Below the pieces are notes generated by a model that did not search any database, had not been told where the DNA came from, and worked only from the letters and a program-made list of their open reading frames with translations. A stretch of 64,000 nt of DNA from Branchiostoma floridae (Eukaryota > Chordata > Leptocardii > Amphioxiformes > Branchiostomatidae), in the NCBI RefSeq assembly GCF_000003815.2, contig NC_049985.1:1-64000 (forward strand), in the 5' to 3' direction. Positions 47,001 through 59,200 of the stretch are shown here, one piece after another. Both the position numbers and the translations under genes were made by a program. Within the stretch, counting starts at the first letter, position 1, and each line of letters opens with the position of its first letter.

Positions 47001-50000
47001 CATCCTGGCTGTGTACAAGAATTCTCCTATATCCTATATTCTACCAACCTGCATGAAATTATTTTCGAATGTCTTACATGACCTGTTCAATACAGGCTTT
47101 CATATGACTTCATTTGCGCCATGTTGGATTGCAGCATACCTCTGTCAAAAACACCATCATATTGCTGCTGTAATCCAATAATTGGCCAACATAAATACTG
47201 AGGGATTCAAATTACTGTGACGTCATCGTTACTTTATGTAGCTAGCACAGTTGATTTTTTTCCTAATGTGATACCACAGTGAAATCTAGCTTAAATTATA
47301 GCTCTTGCAGCCCCGAACAAAATGCCGTTTTCGGATTTTGAATCGGATGAACATAAGTCTAGAAATCAAATTTTGAAGTAATTAATTTGGGTATTTTTGT
47401 GGAAAACCTTAATCATTAGTTCAATGGGGCCCAAATGGCACCGGAGGGACCTGTAATTAGTGTAAATCAATACACTACACACACACTGTATGCATCATTA
47501 GCATAGATTTATTTTCTTAACACCAACAGGCATTCAAGTTGATGCAACTGCATAACAGAATCCAGCACGCAGACAGTCTAGAATTAGTATATGATTATGT
47601 TAATTATTGAAATTAGTATGTCTGCATACTAATTAGGTAAATATCACATACTATTCAAGTATTCTTTACACATTCAGGCTACATTTCTCTCTTAATTAAG
47701 GTTACCCCAGGGCAGACATCTGTCACTGCAAGGTCAATAAAGTGCCAGTTGCAATTAAATTCTTATGTAATGACTGATTTGCATATTTGCATATTAATTA
47801 GACAAAACCTTCAAACTGGATAGACATCATCTACATACACACTTTCTTTTATGCTCATCTCTACAGAGCCACTGAACTAGCAGCTATCACAATATAGCTA
47901 ACAAATAGATGATCTCAAGTATTTTATTTTAGTAGATAAGTAGTGTTTTGCATATCAGTCATGTAAATAATAATAATATACATAATTCAATCTCGGTATC
48001 CTATTCACTGCAGCTTTCATAACTAAGATACTACTCTACATTCTAAAGAAAAGGTTATATACAATTGGCAGCTGACACAGCATGGGTGACAAAAGAATTT
48101 TTTTTTTAAATATTGGAAATTAACTAATTTGCATATTAATTAGGTAAATAATATTCTTGATAAAAGACATCCTCTTAAGTACAAGAGTGGCATTTCTTTG
48201 CATCCTTTCTTAATTGGAATCTATGACAGTGAGACCAGCAAGTATTAGTTATCATACTGATTCTTGTTTTATAAGCAATTAGCATATCTGCATATTGATT
48301 ATTCCAATAATTAATATAATAAATCATAATCTAATTAATTAATTCATGGCTTTGAGTCTCTGCTCAACCTCCTCTTGAGTTTTCCATTCATCACCTTCTT
48401 GTCTTACTGCTCCACAAACCTTGGATTTCTCCTGGGATACCCATCTTAACTTTCTTTCCTTCTCATCTTGTTTCTGCCTTGGCAGTTCGAGGCGGTGCTG
48501 CTCTCATTCTTTCTGTTTCTTTATGCATCCTGAAGCAGTTTTCTGAGCTTTTTTGTCCTCTTCATACAGTTTTCTCAACCAGTCTACTGTGTGGTTTGCG
48601 GAGGGTAGAAGCAGTGATTCGGTGTGTAAGGTCTTTGCAGATGACTTCTAAGTCCTCAATCTTTGCCATCATCTCTGATTTTAGTGTATCTTGATGTTTC
48701 AGTTTTTCTTCACAGATTGAGATCTTCTTTCTTTCTGCCTTCTCTCTTTTGTTGAAGTTCCTTACATTCCACCTGCTCAGTTTTTCTGTTGCGGTTTGTA
48801 ACTTTTTTGATTGAGATTCGAAAGCATTCTCTAATTCCTTGATGTACTTTTCCAGCTCACCATCATTGTTGTTCATCAGTTTCATTTTTTCTTCTGTGTC
48901 CTCAGTGATCTTATTGCATTCTTGTACAGCTGACGTGTATTCACTAATCAAAGTCTCCAGCTCTGTTTGAACACTCTGCATATTGTTCTTCCATTCGTCT
49001 GCACTACAAAGCTTCCTCTTCAAATGTTTGTTGGCCATTCCTGTTTGTTCCAGATGCTTTGCAAGTTTCTTCTTTCTCTGTGTCCATGGAGCTCGAGACT
49101 GTGGAGTTTGGTTTTGCTTTGGGGAATTGAAAGTCTGATCTAAGTAAGATTTCAGTTCCTGGTGTTTTTCTTCCTTTAGCAATTTCTTCCTTTTCCCTGC
49201 TAAGCGTGAAATACTGCTCCAGAGTACTTTTGTTTCCACTCTGCTGTCAATGGATGTGAATGTTTCCTTGAGCAGTTCCATCTTCTCTCTCACCTTGAGT
49301 CGTTTGTGTTGTCCACAGAACTGTAGGACATCTCCATTTGTGGCCATGCTGCCTATGTAAAATCACCAAAAATAATTAGCAATTATTATGAGCTAATCAT
49401 CTACCCATGACAGAGTGTAAACAATATATGAGTGAGGTGGAAGATGGTGCATTTCTCTGGTATTTGACAGAGAACAGAATAAAATATGTTACCATTCCAT
49501 CATTATCCCTTTCACATTGTAGCTTAATTACAGAGTCAGAATGGTAACGTATAGTTATATGGCTGTATTAAATTTAACGCTACAAAGAGGAGAGAAGTAG
49601 CTAAATTCAAAGCGCTTGACGCCACGCCCCCCTCCCCGCCATTACCCGCGTTGAGGTAGCAGAACACAGTATTAGTGGGCGAACCCCGGGGTGTATGACG
49701 CGGGTACATAAAATAGTACGGATAAACTTGTTGAAGGAGAGGTAAAAAGCCTTATTTGAGGGGCAGCCAGATATAACCTGTGCTACGTGGTCACGGAAGG
49801 TGTCGACTCTGAGACTGCATGGTTTGGATTGCGAAAGTTTTCTATTTTGTGTATAAATGCGCTCCATTACGCAACTGCCATTCTAGCGTGAGCCGGCTGC
49901 AGTTCTGTGACCTCCGCAGAGGGGCATTTCAAAGAGGGCGTGAGAAGACGATACGCCGACAGTATTTTTTTGTTTTTTAATATATTGTGGCTTGTACCTT

Positions 50001-53000
50001 CAACTCAAACATATCCGATTTTGGTATTCCAAAAGTGCACCCTACTATATTTTTCATTGCGTCGAAGCTAGTCACCTTGAGGCCCTTAACTATAGAAATC
50101 CCCATAGGCCGAAAACTGTGTTCTGCTACCTTGACTCCACCAGCGCCGCGCACTACGAGCGCGGGAAATACATTTTCCACAAAATTTGTTCAACTTTACG
50201 GAGTCAAATTTGGTATCAATTTAAAGCTAAAACAACCCTCTACTACCTCACCATGTCCCCTAGTTTATAAGATAATCTTATGCAGGAAAAAAATCCCGCT
50301 GAACTTTTAAATTTAATAGTAAATAGGCTTACCTTTGTCGTACAAACTAGTGGATACCACCGTCTTGCAGCTTAGAATGTCTTCTATCCGGATATGACGT
50401 TCTCACTATCCCATAATACTCCATATTTTGTGGATTTGCGGTCAAAGTTTAGAGTTCGAACGCCGCGCCGGCCGGAAGTGGTGACCGAGGCGGTGTAACT
50501 CGCTCGGCTCGGCGTGATTGCCGATTATCGCGCTATAACTAAATAATCGTAACTTGTATCGAAACAAAAATTCAGACACAGAGAGACAATATATTGGTGG
50601 TGGAGCTCACGAAATTTTGTGATTGTAGGTGCCGGAATTTTTTTTCTACAATTTTTTAAACTAGTCTTCGTAGGTGCGCGTTCAGAATTCGCACCGCAAA
50701 ATGCGCCGTACTGCGCTAGCTACTTTATGTAACAATCCCTTACAGGTGTGATTCGACACGGAAGCGGCAACTGCCTGTACGCGTCGGACCCGGATGTGGA
50801 CGGCAGCGACCCCTTGCGGCGCAGAGTGGTTCTGTGGCCCTGCACGGACAGCGTTCGGCAGGTGTTCGCACTGAGGCATGACGGGAAGATTGTCCACGTG
50901 TACAGCGGCCTCTGTGTCAGCGTGATAGACGACAATTCTACTGACCATGGCCAGATAGTCCTCAGGTAACCGAAGTCCCTACCAGCTACAGTCCCCGTTT
51001 AGAGCCAAATGAAGAACAGACAGGCCAACTTGCTCCAAAGAATCCTAAAAAAAACCCACTGACATTGTCCTCATTGCAGCCTGTACCAGGATCATTTGTT
51101 GGCTAAATACTCGGTAGAAATTGGTCAAGATAGAGAAATATTCAGTAAAAATTTGTCAGCGAATTCATCAGCGAAGGTCCAGTTCGGAGAGGCTCGAGTT
51201 CTTTGCCTCCCCCGTCCTACAATAGCGTACTATCCATTTAGTTAGAAGAATAGTGTGATAGACAGATCAACCTGGCGTGAACTTTCCGTGTCTGTAGCCT
51301 ATGATGCCTGCGAATGATTGATAGTGTGATGGGGACAGACATGTAAATGATGTTCCAGAGACATAAGTAGCAAAACAAACGAATATTTAGTTCAAGGTTG
51401 TCTTCGGTAAACCGTGCAATCCCTCCATAATTTTCTAGAGATGCTAATAATAGCCTAATGTTTCGTTCATTAGGAACTGTGAGTCAGGAGGGTTGCGGTT
51501 CCGACGGACGGACAGCCGCGCCATCCAGGACGTGACGACGCTCAGGTGTCTCCACCCTCACCCGGACGTACAGGTGCCTCTGGACGGCTCACCTGTACGT
51601 CTCGCTGAGGGATGTAAGGGGGCCACGGTCGTCTTTGAATTCATGGAAGGTGAAGTTACGTATAGGCAATGAATATCAGAAACAAAGCCAATCTTTGTTA
51701 TACTATAGCAGCGCAATGCAATATTTTGTATATTTGAAGTTAGTATGTTATGTTGCAATGTTAAACTTTATATCCGTACACAGAATAAAGCGCTTACGTA
51801 CCAACAAGCTAGCTTTCGATCAGTCCTCTGATCCTTATCAAGTTTTCCTTATCAAATGACCCAACCCCTATGTCACACATCCAGACCGGAAGTGTGACGT
51901 CAGTAAAAGGTCAAAGATGCTTACGTTTGGAAGTCGGTATCGGCCACATATATTTAGTATGGTTTGCATAATTTCATTTTGTGTGGTTTGATGTCTCGTC
52001 TTTGATTCAATGACAACCCGCATTTCTGAGACAACTAACACAATTCAATACACTTTATACACAGATTTGTCTGGCTCACCGAAGTGTGAACCAGGGCATC
52101 CGCCCTCTGCCGGCTTCTACTTGCATGACAACTGGTACACGTACGCCTGCCGCGCGAGACAGTTCCCGGACAGAGACTCTGTCATTAAGTGTCTGACCAA
52201 CAAATCTGTGTACATGTACGGGGTAAGCTGATAACTTGCTTACATTTCCTACCTACCTAGTCCCTTGTAATCTAGCAAAGTTATTGCAAAATAGTAGCGT
52301 TCCCTTTTCCTAAAAGTAATAACCACATTTTGATACGCAAGGTGTTCTGGAAGTCAAATTAAAAATGTTGCATTTACATCTTGATAAGATTTAACATGCA
52401 GTATATGTCCCTGCCAGGACTCCACGGTTCGTCAGAGGTTTGACCAGCTGAACAGCTACCTGGGGCTAACCCGCCCGATGCCACCGGTTGGGAATACCCT
52501 ATTCCTGTTATAACCCGACGCGGCACACAGGGCCTGTATCTGTATACCGGATACACCCAGGATTTATAGAATTTTAACATCTTGTGTATGCCCCCTACCA
52601 GGACTCCACAGTTCGACAGTGGTTTGACCACCTAAACAGCTACCTGGGCCTGACCCGGCTGACGCTGCTGCCTGACATGGAGAACTGCCACATCGGCCCG
52701 TGCGGCTCTCACCACAACAGCACCAACACACACCTGCACATGATGTTCCACAACTTCCCCATCTACGGGAACCCCTTCAAGTCAGTCCTTGAGCAAGTAC
52801 TTGTATGAATGAATACATTTTATGGTTAAAGAATCGCACAGGGTACAATATATGGTAACCAATAACAACCACTAGTTGTGCAGACAATGGTACTACGAGG
52901 TTATATGATCGGTATCTTTGCTTGTATCCGTATAGCCGGTAAAACCGGTCTTTGACGTTCAGTCCATGTTTCGAATGTATTTTCCTTTTCTATGGAAAGT

Positions 53001-55085
53001 CATTCATTCTTGAACTTCTTGGACTTGAAATGATCTAAGTTCCTTCTCCCAGTTTTGAAAGCGTTTTTTTCTGCTGTTTTGTTGTTTTCATAGTACAAAT
53101 TGTTTCTTTCTTTATCTCGTCTTTGGGCCCGGGGTTCACATGATCAATGTTGACGCGTGTTCATCCCAAACTAAAGGCAGATAGCAAAAATACACAGAAT
53201 CTAACCACAGAGTAGAAGAAAACCTTTCAAATTCGCGACTTAAAGAGTTTGCACGGCCAATAAGGGAATGGGTAGTCTTTGAAATGTTATATTGTCCATC
53301 TATACATTAGTCACATTTTATGATACATGTTATGATTTAAGATGGTGATGATAATTCTTTAAAATTTGCCCACCTTAGGTACCATCGGATGATCTATATC
53401 GCGGACGAGCTGGACCGGCTGCAGGGCGGACCGGATGTCGTAGTCGTCATTACCATCTGGTTTCACTTCCTCATGGAGCCGGTTCACATCTACCGGAAAC
53501 GCATCGTAGCAATCCGCGATGCCATCTTGAGACTGCATCAGGTAATGATTTTTGTCTAAATTGTTGTACCTATATGCTGCAAAAGACAAGATAGAGCAAT
53601 TACTCAACTTTCAGTCGAAAATTTACATGCTTTGCTACATTTTCCTGTGTAAGGACTATTTCTGTATCCTAGTCTAGATTATAATGATCCACTACGAACA
53701 AGGTAATCTTCGCATTCCTCTTAAAAATTGGAGATTACAATGAATTTTCTTGTGTAATTTTGCAATTAACTTTTTATCCTCACTTCATCCAAAATGATGT
53801 TTTTGGCTTACCTGCCCATGTGGCGGTCTGTCTGTTTTTCTGCCCGGCGGTTTCTCTTAACAACTGATATGTTCTGCAAGACTGTGCCTTGCCGCTTCCG
53901 CATGTTCTACCAGCGGTGCTTTCGTCCGAAGAATGAAGCATGTTCTCTCTGATGTCCTTTTTCCCACCAGCGCCACCCGGAGACCCTGGTACTGATCAAG
54001 TCCGGTAACATGGCGTTCAGCTCGCTCTGGGCGCCGACTCACGTGGGGAACTACCTCATGGCTGACGACTGGATGGCCCAGGATCTGGACAGGTGCGGCA
54101 TTTTTTTTTCTTTTTGCTTGGAACAGACGAGAACAATGTAGCACTGTACCCAAGTTAGTAACTTATTTTTAACAGTGCCACATACAAAGTAAAGAAAAAA
54201 GGTAAAGGTAGTCTTTTACCTCCACCGTCTTAGTCAGGTTCCCATTTGTACACCTGGATGAAGTGAGAAAGGTCGTGTAAAGTGTCTTTGCCAAGGGCAC
54301 ACGATCGGTAACATGGCAGGATTCGAACTAGGGACCACTTGGTTTTGACCCGAACACTCCGCCGTGACGCCTCACGACTCCACATATGTGTGACAATGTG
54401 GCCGTTGGGTTACTTAATCTTTATAAATCTATCGGCTATGTTTGAGACATAAGAATACCTAGCAAGATCGATCGCTCTTGTATGGGTTTTTGTTTAGCCA
54501 ATGCAAAACTTTACTATACTATCCGAGTCTATACAATGGTCTCAAATGTGACCTAGTATAACCTACTTACATCCCCAACTGATCCGAATACAAAACATCA
54601 TCTATCCTTGAAGAGGTTCTTTAGTCACATATAAATACAAGTAACAGAACATTCCTCAATTAGGGACTCTTTGAAAGGCATGTACATAAACCTTCAAAAT
54701 TTTCGAAGTCTTTACAGTACATCTTGTTCACGGAGTGACACTTGCGAGAGCAAGAGACTAGGTCCGAGACTTGCGTCTCAGTCTTTATCTTGCAGAGTAG
54801 GCCTTAGTAGGATTCGGGCAGCTCTGGGGGTATGCGTTTATGCTTTGAGGTTATGTGTTTGTGCCTTTCAAAGAGTCATCACTGACTGAGGATTGCTCTA
54901 TTAACTGTTATCTGTACTATCTGTTCTCCAGGCTGCAGAGGGAGGTGTTCTCCCCCACCCGTGCCGTGTTCCTGGACGTGTGGGGCATGACGGCGTGTCA
55001 CCGTGCACAGCACGATATCCATCCGCCTGGAGTCATAGTCGCTGCAGAGGTTCGGCTGATGCTGGCCTATATATGCCCCACGTAA
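41049..55085 (+). CDS. NXPE-family type II membrane protein with inserted ricin-B lectin
   Basis: Twelve exons: 41049-41135, 43229-44759, 45414-45584, 46098-46311, 46747-46817, 50746-50965, 51474-51649, 52065-52222, 52602-52780, 53379-53541, 53971-54092, 54932-55085. All are GT-AG and every phase agrees; 3246 nt, 1081 aa. Domains: membrane anchor ~11-26 (AVVLLIVFAVVAIFFYY); Cys-free Ser/Thr-rich stalk ~30-485; filamin-like NXPE module ~489-600 (YKIGDEVFVRV, NGTYTVRF, VIHPREA); Cys-rich NXPE segment ~600-690 (CDFSHAPSGTDWYCKKP); ricin-B-like lectin ~692-823 (GNCLYA, WPC, GLCVSV); PC-esterase domain ~824-1081 with GDS nucleophile G876-D877-S878 (GDSTVRQW) and a C-terminal DIHPP where the family has its Asp/His. 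Vertebrate NXPE proteins are ~550 aa and lack the stalk and lectin. Expected in the Golgi/secretory pathway. The PC-esterase fold does ester transfer or hydrolysis on sugars; the substrate is inferred to be a glycan. Exon 4 could start at 46101 instead, one codon shorter. Confidence 0.87.
41136..43228. other. intron 1 of the NXPE-like gene
   Basis: No exon, RNA or element recognised. Short open frames (41719-41996, 42051-42266, 42756-42980) have no supporting splice structure. Confidence 0.45.
45271..45345 (+). pseudogene. decayed duplicate of NXPE-like exon 3
   Basis: After a good acceptor (TTTGTTCCGCAG) the sequence reads GEMTDHQNGT then TAA, then AVRFRVGWTGRA, against GEITDHKNGTYTVRFRAGWSGKA in the active exon 143 bp downstream. 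It breaks off before the rest of the exon and has no donor. A dead tandem copy of the exon 5' half. Confidence 0.85.
47600..48335. repeat. diverged copies of a TTTGCATATTAATTAG-containing unit in NXPE-like intron 5
   Basis: GCATA(T/C)TAATTAG(G/A)(T/C)AAA-type phrases occur near 47625, 47787 and 48130, with a weaker one near 48290, in an AT-rich block next to the minus-strand coiled-coil remnant. Probably the noncoding part of the same mobile element or a separate short repeat family. Confidence 0.5.
48339..49347 (-). pseudogene. broken intronless coiled-coil open frame, antisense in NXPE-like intron 5
   Basis: Read on the minus strand from 49347, 261 codons are open (Lys/Glu-rich, heptad-like, e.g. 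ELEKYIKELENAFESQSKKL) to a stop at 48562. In the next frame homologous-looking coding continues (LYEEDKKAQKTAS...), hits one TGA (about 48500) and ends ...EEVEQRLKAMN at 48339-48341. So one frameshift in an A-run and one nonsense codon have broken a ~330-residue protein. No introns, and AT-rich repeats flank it. Family not recognised; the setting suggests the accessory protein of a transposable element or a retrocopy. Confidence 0.6.
49348..50745. other. remainder of NXPE-like intron 5
   Basis: No exon seen. Several 66-107 codon frames on both strands (49607-50310) overlap each other and carry no domain signal. Confidence 0.4.
51565..51601. repeat. perfect 12 bp hairpin inside NXPE-like exon 7
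   Basis: GACGTACAGGTG (51565-51576) and its exact inverse CACCTGTACGTC (51590-51601), separated by 13 nt, in the ricin-B coding region. The encoded segment is VQVPLDGSPVRL. Possibly chance; it would form a stable hairpin in the mRNA. Confidence 0.7.
52418..52511 (+). pseudogene. decayed duplicate of NXPE-like exon 9 (GDS exon)
   Basis: An acceptor (CCCTGCCAG) leads into DSTVRQRFDQLNSYLGLTRP, against DSTVRQWFDHLNSYLGLTRL in the active exon 184 bp downstream; the conserved Trp has become Arg. After LTRP similarity ends and TAA follows at 52509-52511. No donor seen. If spliced in, it would truncate the esterase after the catalytic Ser. Confidence 0.85.
54195..54385. repeat. dispersed repeat with GATTCGAAC box in NXPE-like intron 11
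   Basis: Contains CCAAGGGCACACGAT and GGATTCGAACTAGGGACCAC, the reverse of a tRNA-type B box setting. Related segments occur near 11,350-11,450 (CCAAGGGCACAAGATCAG) and perhaps 14,810-14,880. Looks like a SINE-type dispersed repeat; no functional tRNA cloverleaf could be drawn. Confidence 0.4.
54665..54876. mobile_element. 212 bp MITE in NXPE-like intron 11
   Basis: Terminal inverted repeats GACTCTTTGAAAGGCATGTA / inverse of GACTCTTTGAAAGGCACAAA, with ~30 bp of pairing. No clear target duplication. Noncoding. Confidence 0.75.
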
Positions 55086-56256
55086 TTATAGCTGGGTGTG
55101 AAGAAGATCAAACCGGCACTGACCTCTTCGCTCTGCACAAGAACCAACTAGTCACTGTGGCCACTTTTGGTGGCCCTTATGATTATTAATCCTTTGACTC
55201 ATCCTTTCCATTGTGGTCACTTGCCTAATGTAACCATTTCTAAGTCCCTTGAGTACTAAGAATGGAGTTGCGTGAAAATCCCATGACAGTTCCTCCCGCA
55301 CTGTTTTACCATTAAAATGTTTGTCTTTGGGATGCTTTCAAATCTCTATTTACTATCCATTGGTCGCTAGAAAGAAGTATTGGAGGAGGAGGTCGGTCAA
55401 AGGACTATAACTTGCCAGCCGCCATGCTAGATATGATAGAGATGTATGGTCAGACATTGTTAATGGCACCTCATATAAGGATGAACTGAATTTAACTGAA
55501 CTGGTCGCTAGTAGCAACGTAACGTTGTATACGCATCCCTGGTATATTGGGTTAATAATGGAAGGTACACTGTCGCTGGTTTGGTTCTAAATTGTCATTG
55601 GCATTTGCGGACACTAATGGTTGTCCTAAAGGTATAGATATATTTCTAGGCAGTAAAAATATCATCTACTGTCAAGTACTGTGACCATTTTCTGTAGAAA
55701 TGCTCGACTGTACCTGCTTTCTGATAAAATCTCCTGACCATACCTCTGTCACTTTTTGGCAATTAAAATTCTTTTGGAAGAAAAGTGCACCGTGTTTGGT
55801 ACATTCATTATGTTTGCACTCCCAGATTAGATATTGTTCAATTTTTGAAATGTAACGTTGATATTGTATAAGAAAGCATTCTTACGATAAGGTAAAAAAT
55901 GAATTGACCGCATTACTTCCTGTATTCTGCTAAATGCTCGGCTAGGCTCAGCTTAAAAATTTGCCTTGCAGCAACACGTGGGAATCTATCCAGGACATCG
56001 TCTGACAGGTTTTGACCCTCCACTAATTATAGAATTGTCAACATTTACCAGTAACCCATATCTCCCACCAACAAAAGTGCCATTTCCTAGAGTCACCCGT
56101 CTCTCTCCCAAACTTAGTTCAGTGACTATAGCTAGAAGTGGCCTTGCAAACTTGTTTTAAAGATGCCCCACGGCCATGTTGCTAGGACATTTGTCCGACA
56201 GGTTTTGACCCACCACTAGGTGTCAACATTCACCAGGTAACAAACAAACAAGCAAG
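55086..56256. other. spacer between the NXPE-like and FkbM-NodB genes
   Basis: Includes the 3' UTR of the first gene (weak ATTAAA at 55311-55316) and the promoter side of the second. Near its right end a ~55 bp direct repeat occurs at 55996-56053 and 56187-56241 (CTGACAGGTTTTGACCCTCC; GTCAACATTTACCAG), 16 bp before the next ATG. No exon seen. Confidence 0.6.
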
Positions 56257-59200
56257 ATGGCGACATCGTCGGGTCGCCTGGGGGCCAGAGTGTCTCTCGT
56301 GCTGTTCGGGGTGCTGTTAGGACTGTTCTTGTCGTCCTTTCTCGATACAAGTGGTCTTACGCTCACTTCGCACAACGATCGGCAAGTTGTAAAACTGCCT
56401 CAGTTTAGTTGTGACTGCAAATCTTCGGGAGACCGCGCAAAGAGCCCGGAACAGGGGTCCAGAGGCGAGGCCCATGCCCGTGACAACATACTGCCCAGGT
56501 CATATGGAAAGCATCGACAACCAACAACCCAACCAAGGCAATGCATTTATTTTTGCACTTTATATAACCTTCATGAAACGGATGTTTTCTTTTGAATATG
56601 CTTGCTTTAAAAAAAACTGCCATTAGTGTTGTAAATTGTGCTTTAGGTCGAGATCCGTATGTTAGATAAGTGTAGCTTTGGAATCTAACTACCGCATAAG
56701 ACTTAAAAACTGTTCATCTGCAAAAATTCCTCATCTGCAAAGGCTTTAATACACAAGGGGGTGAAAATCTATTACCTCTCGTAACATATAGCACTTGAGA
56801 AGAGTGATACAAGATAGTTTGGCTGCTTACTACGTAGTCATTTTTAGAGTGACCTAAACTGGCGCCCTTACATATGAACTTTGACACGCCAGTGGCGTGC
56901 ACTGCATTTGTAAACATGGTGGCTCGAGGCCATTTGTGGTGACAAGGTAGTCGGTCATTTAGGGTCACAAGGTGTCAATGACTGATGTAATCTCCAAGTA
57001 GATGTTGGGAGGAAGGTCGACATGCAATTTTGTCAATGCATCACTTTTCCGTGAACGTTTAGACTATTAGACTAACAGGGAAGTGGTTTTAACTTACAAT
57101 CTAGTATTTCGCCTTGAATCTATTGTTTACAGGTCAATAAAGAAAGGCGGAAAGCCGAGAAAGATTTTCATCGACTGCGGCGCAAACGCAGCTTTCAGTG
57201 TTCGGGTAAGTGTACCTAATATCTACCATTCGTGCACAACAGGACACTTGTACGAATGTACCAGGAAATCCATGCAAAAGAAATATCCCGGTGACAAGAT
57301 TTCACGCTACTAAACAGCCATATGACTTTTTGTACTTTATACTGTACAGGTGATGATGTTTGTATTTTAAAAACGCCTGCTGTTTCTTACTAGTGATTGT
57401 ACTACATGCCTCAGACAAGGAAGATATGGTTTCGGTGGCATTGCTTTGCATTTCTGTATTTATCTGGAAACAGCATAATTTAGGAAAGATTGAATTGATC
57501 TTAATGATTTATGCATATATGTGGGTCTTACGTCATAGATTTCAGGCCCTCTACATGTAGCAACTTCCTTTGGACTGAACATTGTGACGTCACGATGATT
57601 GACAGCTATTTTGTGACGTAGTTGTTCCGGGAGACCTATCCTGACGGACAGGATTACGTCATCCACTCGTTTGAGCTTGACCAGAGACTGATCCCGTACT
57701 TCGCGCCTTACTCCGACCACGTGCTGCACTGTCCGGTAGCTGCCGGGGACAGGAATGGTACGACCTGTGTGTTATACTAGAAAAACATTCTGCCACAATT
57801 TAAAATAGCATTCTGCCACAATTTACCAAATGACCAAATACACCTTCACCCAGTACAATAGTCTCATGGATAGAGTGTTCGGGGAGGTTGCGATCGGGGA
57901 CTCAAACCAAAGACAATTATGACAGATATACTGCCATATCTGACAAAAGCATTTAACACTCGTGTTCAAGAGCATGGGAGTTGGACACTCATACCTACCT
58001 ACATGTGGGATTATACACATTTTGTTTTCCAATTTGCAATTTTACCTAACATCTCATTCATTGTTTTCCTTAAAGCCCCTGTGCGACGGAGTTTAAAAGT
58101 ATTAGTATTCTTGAAATGTCGCATAGACCGTTGCAGGGAGGTGGGCTATAAGCTTATAGCTTTGCTACTTTGAAAAGATACCAAAGAGGCATACGTATTC
58201 CCTAAACCCCCCTCGCACAGGAAACATCACAGTGTACGGGGAGTCGGTGTGGAGACCGGACAAGGGGCGGGTGTTCGACATGGACATGCAGTGGGGAGGG
58301 GGCGTGGTGTACGCCGACGAGAACGAGACCCGGAGCGAGCGGTACGGCAGGCGGTTCGGGGTCAAGACTGTCGTGCCGATGATAGACCTGTCCTCGTGGA
58401 TACAGGAGAACACAGGTGCGTTTAGTACACGCAAAATTTGTTCAGTTTATGGCAGACAATGTGAATTCAAGATTATCGGGCCAATTAGTACATGTCATTT
58501 TCTTGAGTTGTTCATGAAATACAAGGCATGCACTTTGTGACGAAATGAGACTTTGTTTTCAATTGTACGAAAATGTTGGTTAGATTTTATTTCAAGATCA
58601 CCAGTGTTAATGCAGCTTTTTCCTTGTCGTTCTGTTTGTTTGCCCCATTACCTTCCTGATAAAAATTGACTTTACCTGCATTTCATCCTTTGTAATGTAA
58701 CCCCACTTAAGATACCTGTTTATTTCGCACCTAGGAATAGAAGACCACGTCATCTTCAAGATCGACGTGGAGGGATCCGAGTACGAGATTGTGGAGAAGA
58801 TGGTCAAAGACAAGACGTTCAAGTGGATAGACAAGTATGTACTGGCGACAACTTTATGCAGGCAATAGAACAGACATTATTTCTTTTAAACAGTTTAACA
58901 AATATTTTTTTCTCACGGGTGCTCATTTATTTATTAGCGTTTGGGATAAGTTCCAAATAAGTAGCACCGATGACAGTCTTTTAACGTAAGATACGTTCAC
59001 GCCTACATTGTCCAAAAGATTTTTAGCAAAGCTATGACAGAACCGACGGTCGACAAGGAGTACGGAAATCTTTGTTGCCAGAGAACATTTGATCTTCATA
59101 CGACACATCTAATGACAGCTTTTTGCTTTCGTGAACCCCTGTCTCACGACGAATGTTACCCGGGCCCTAATCCCCAGATCCTAACAAGTATTTAAAAAAC

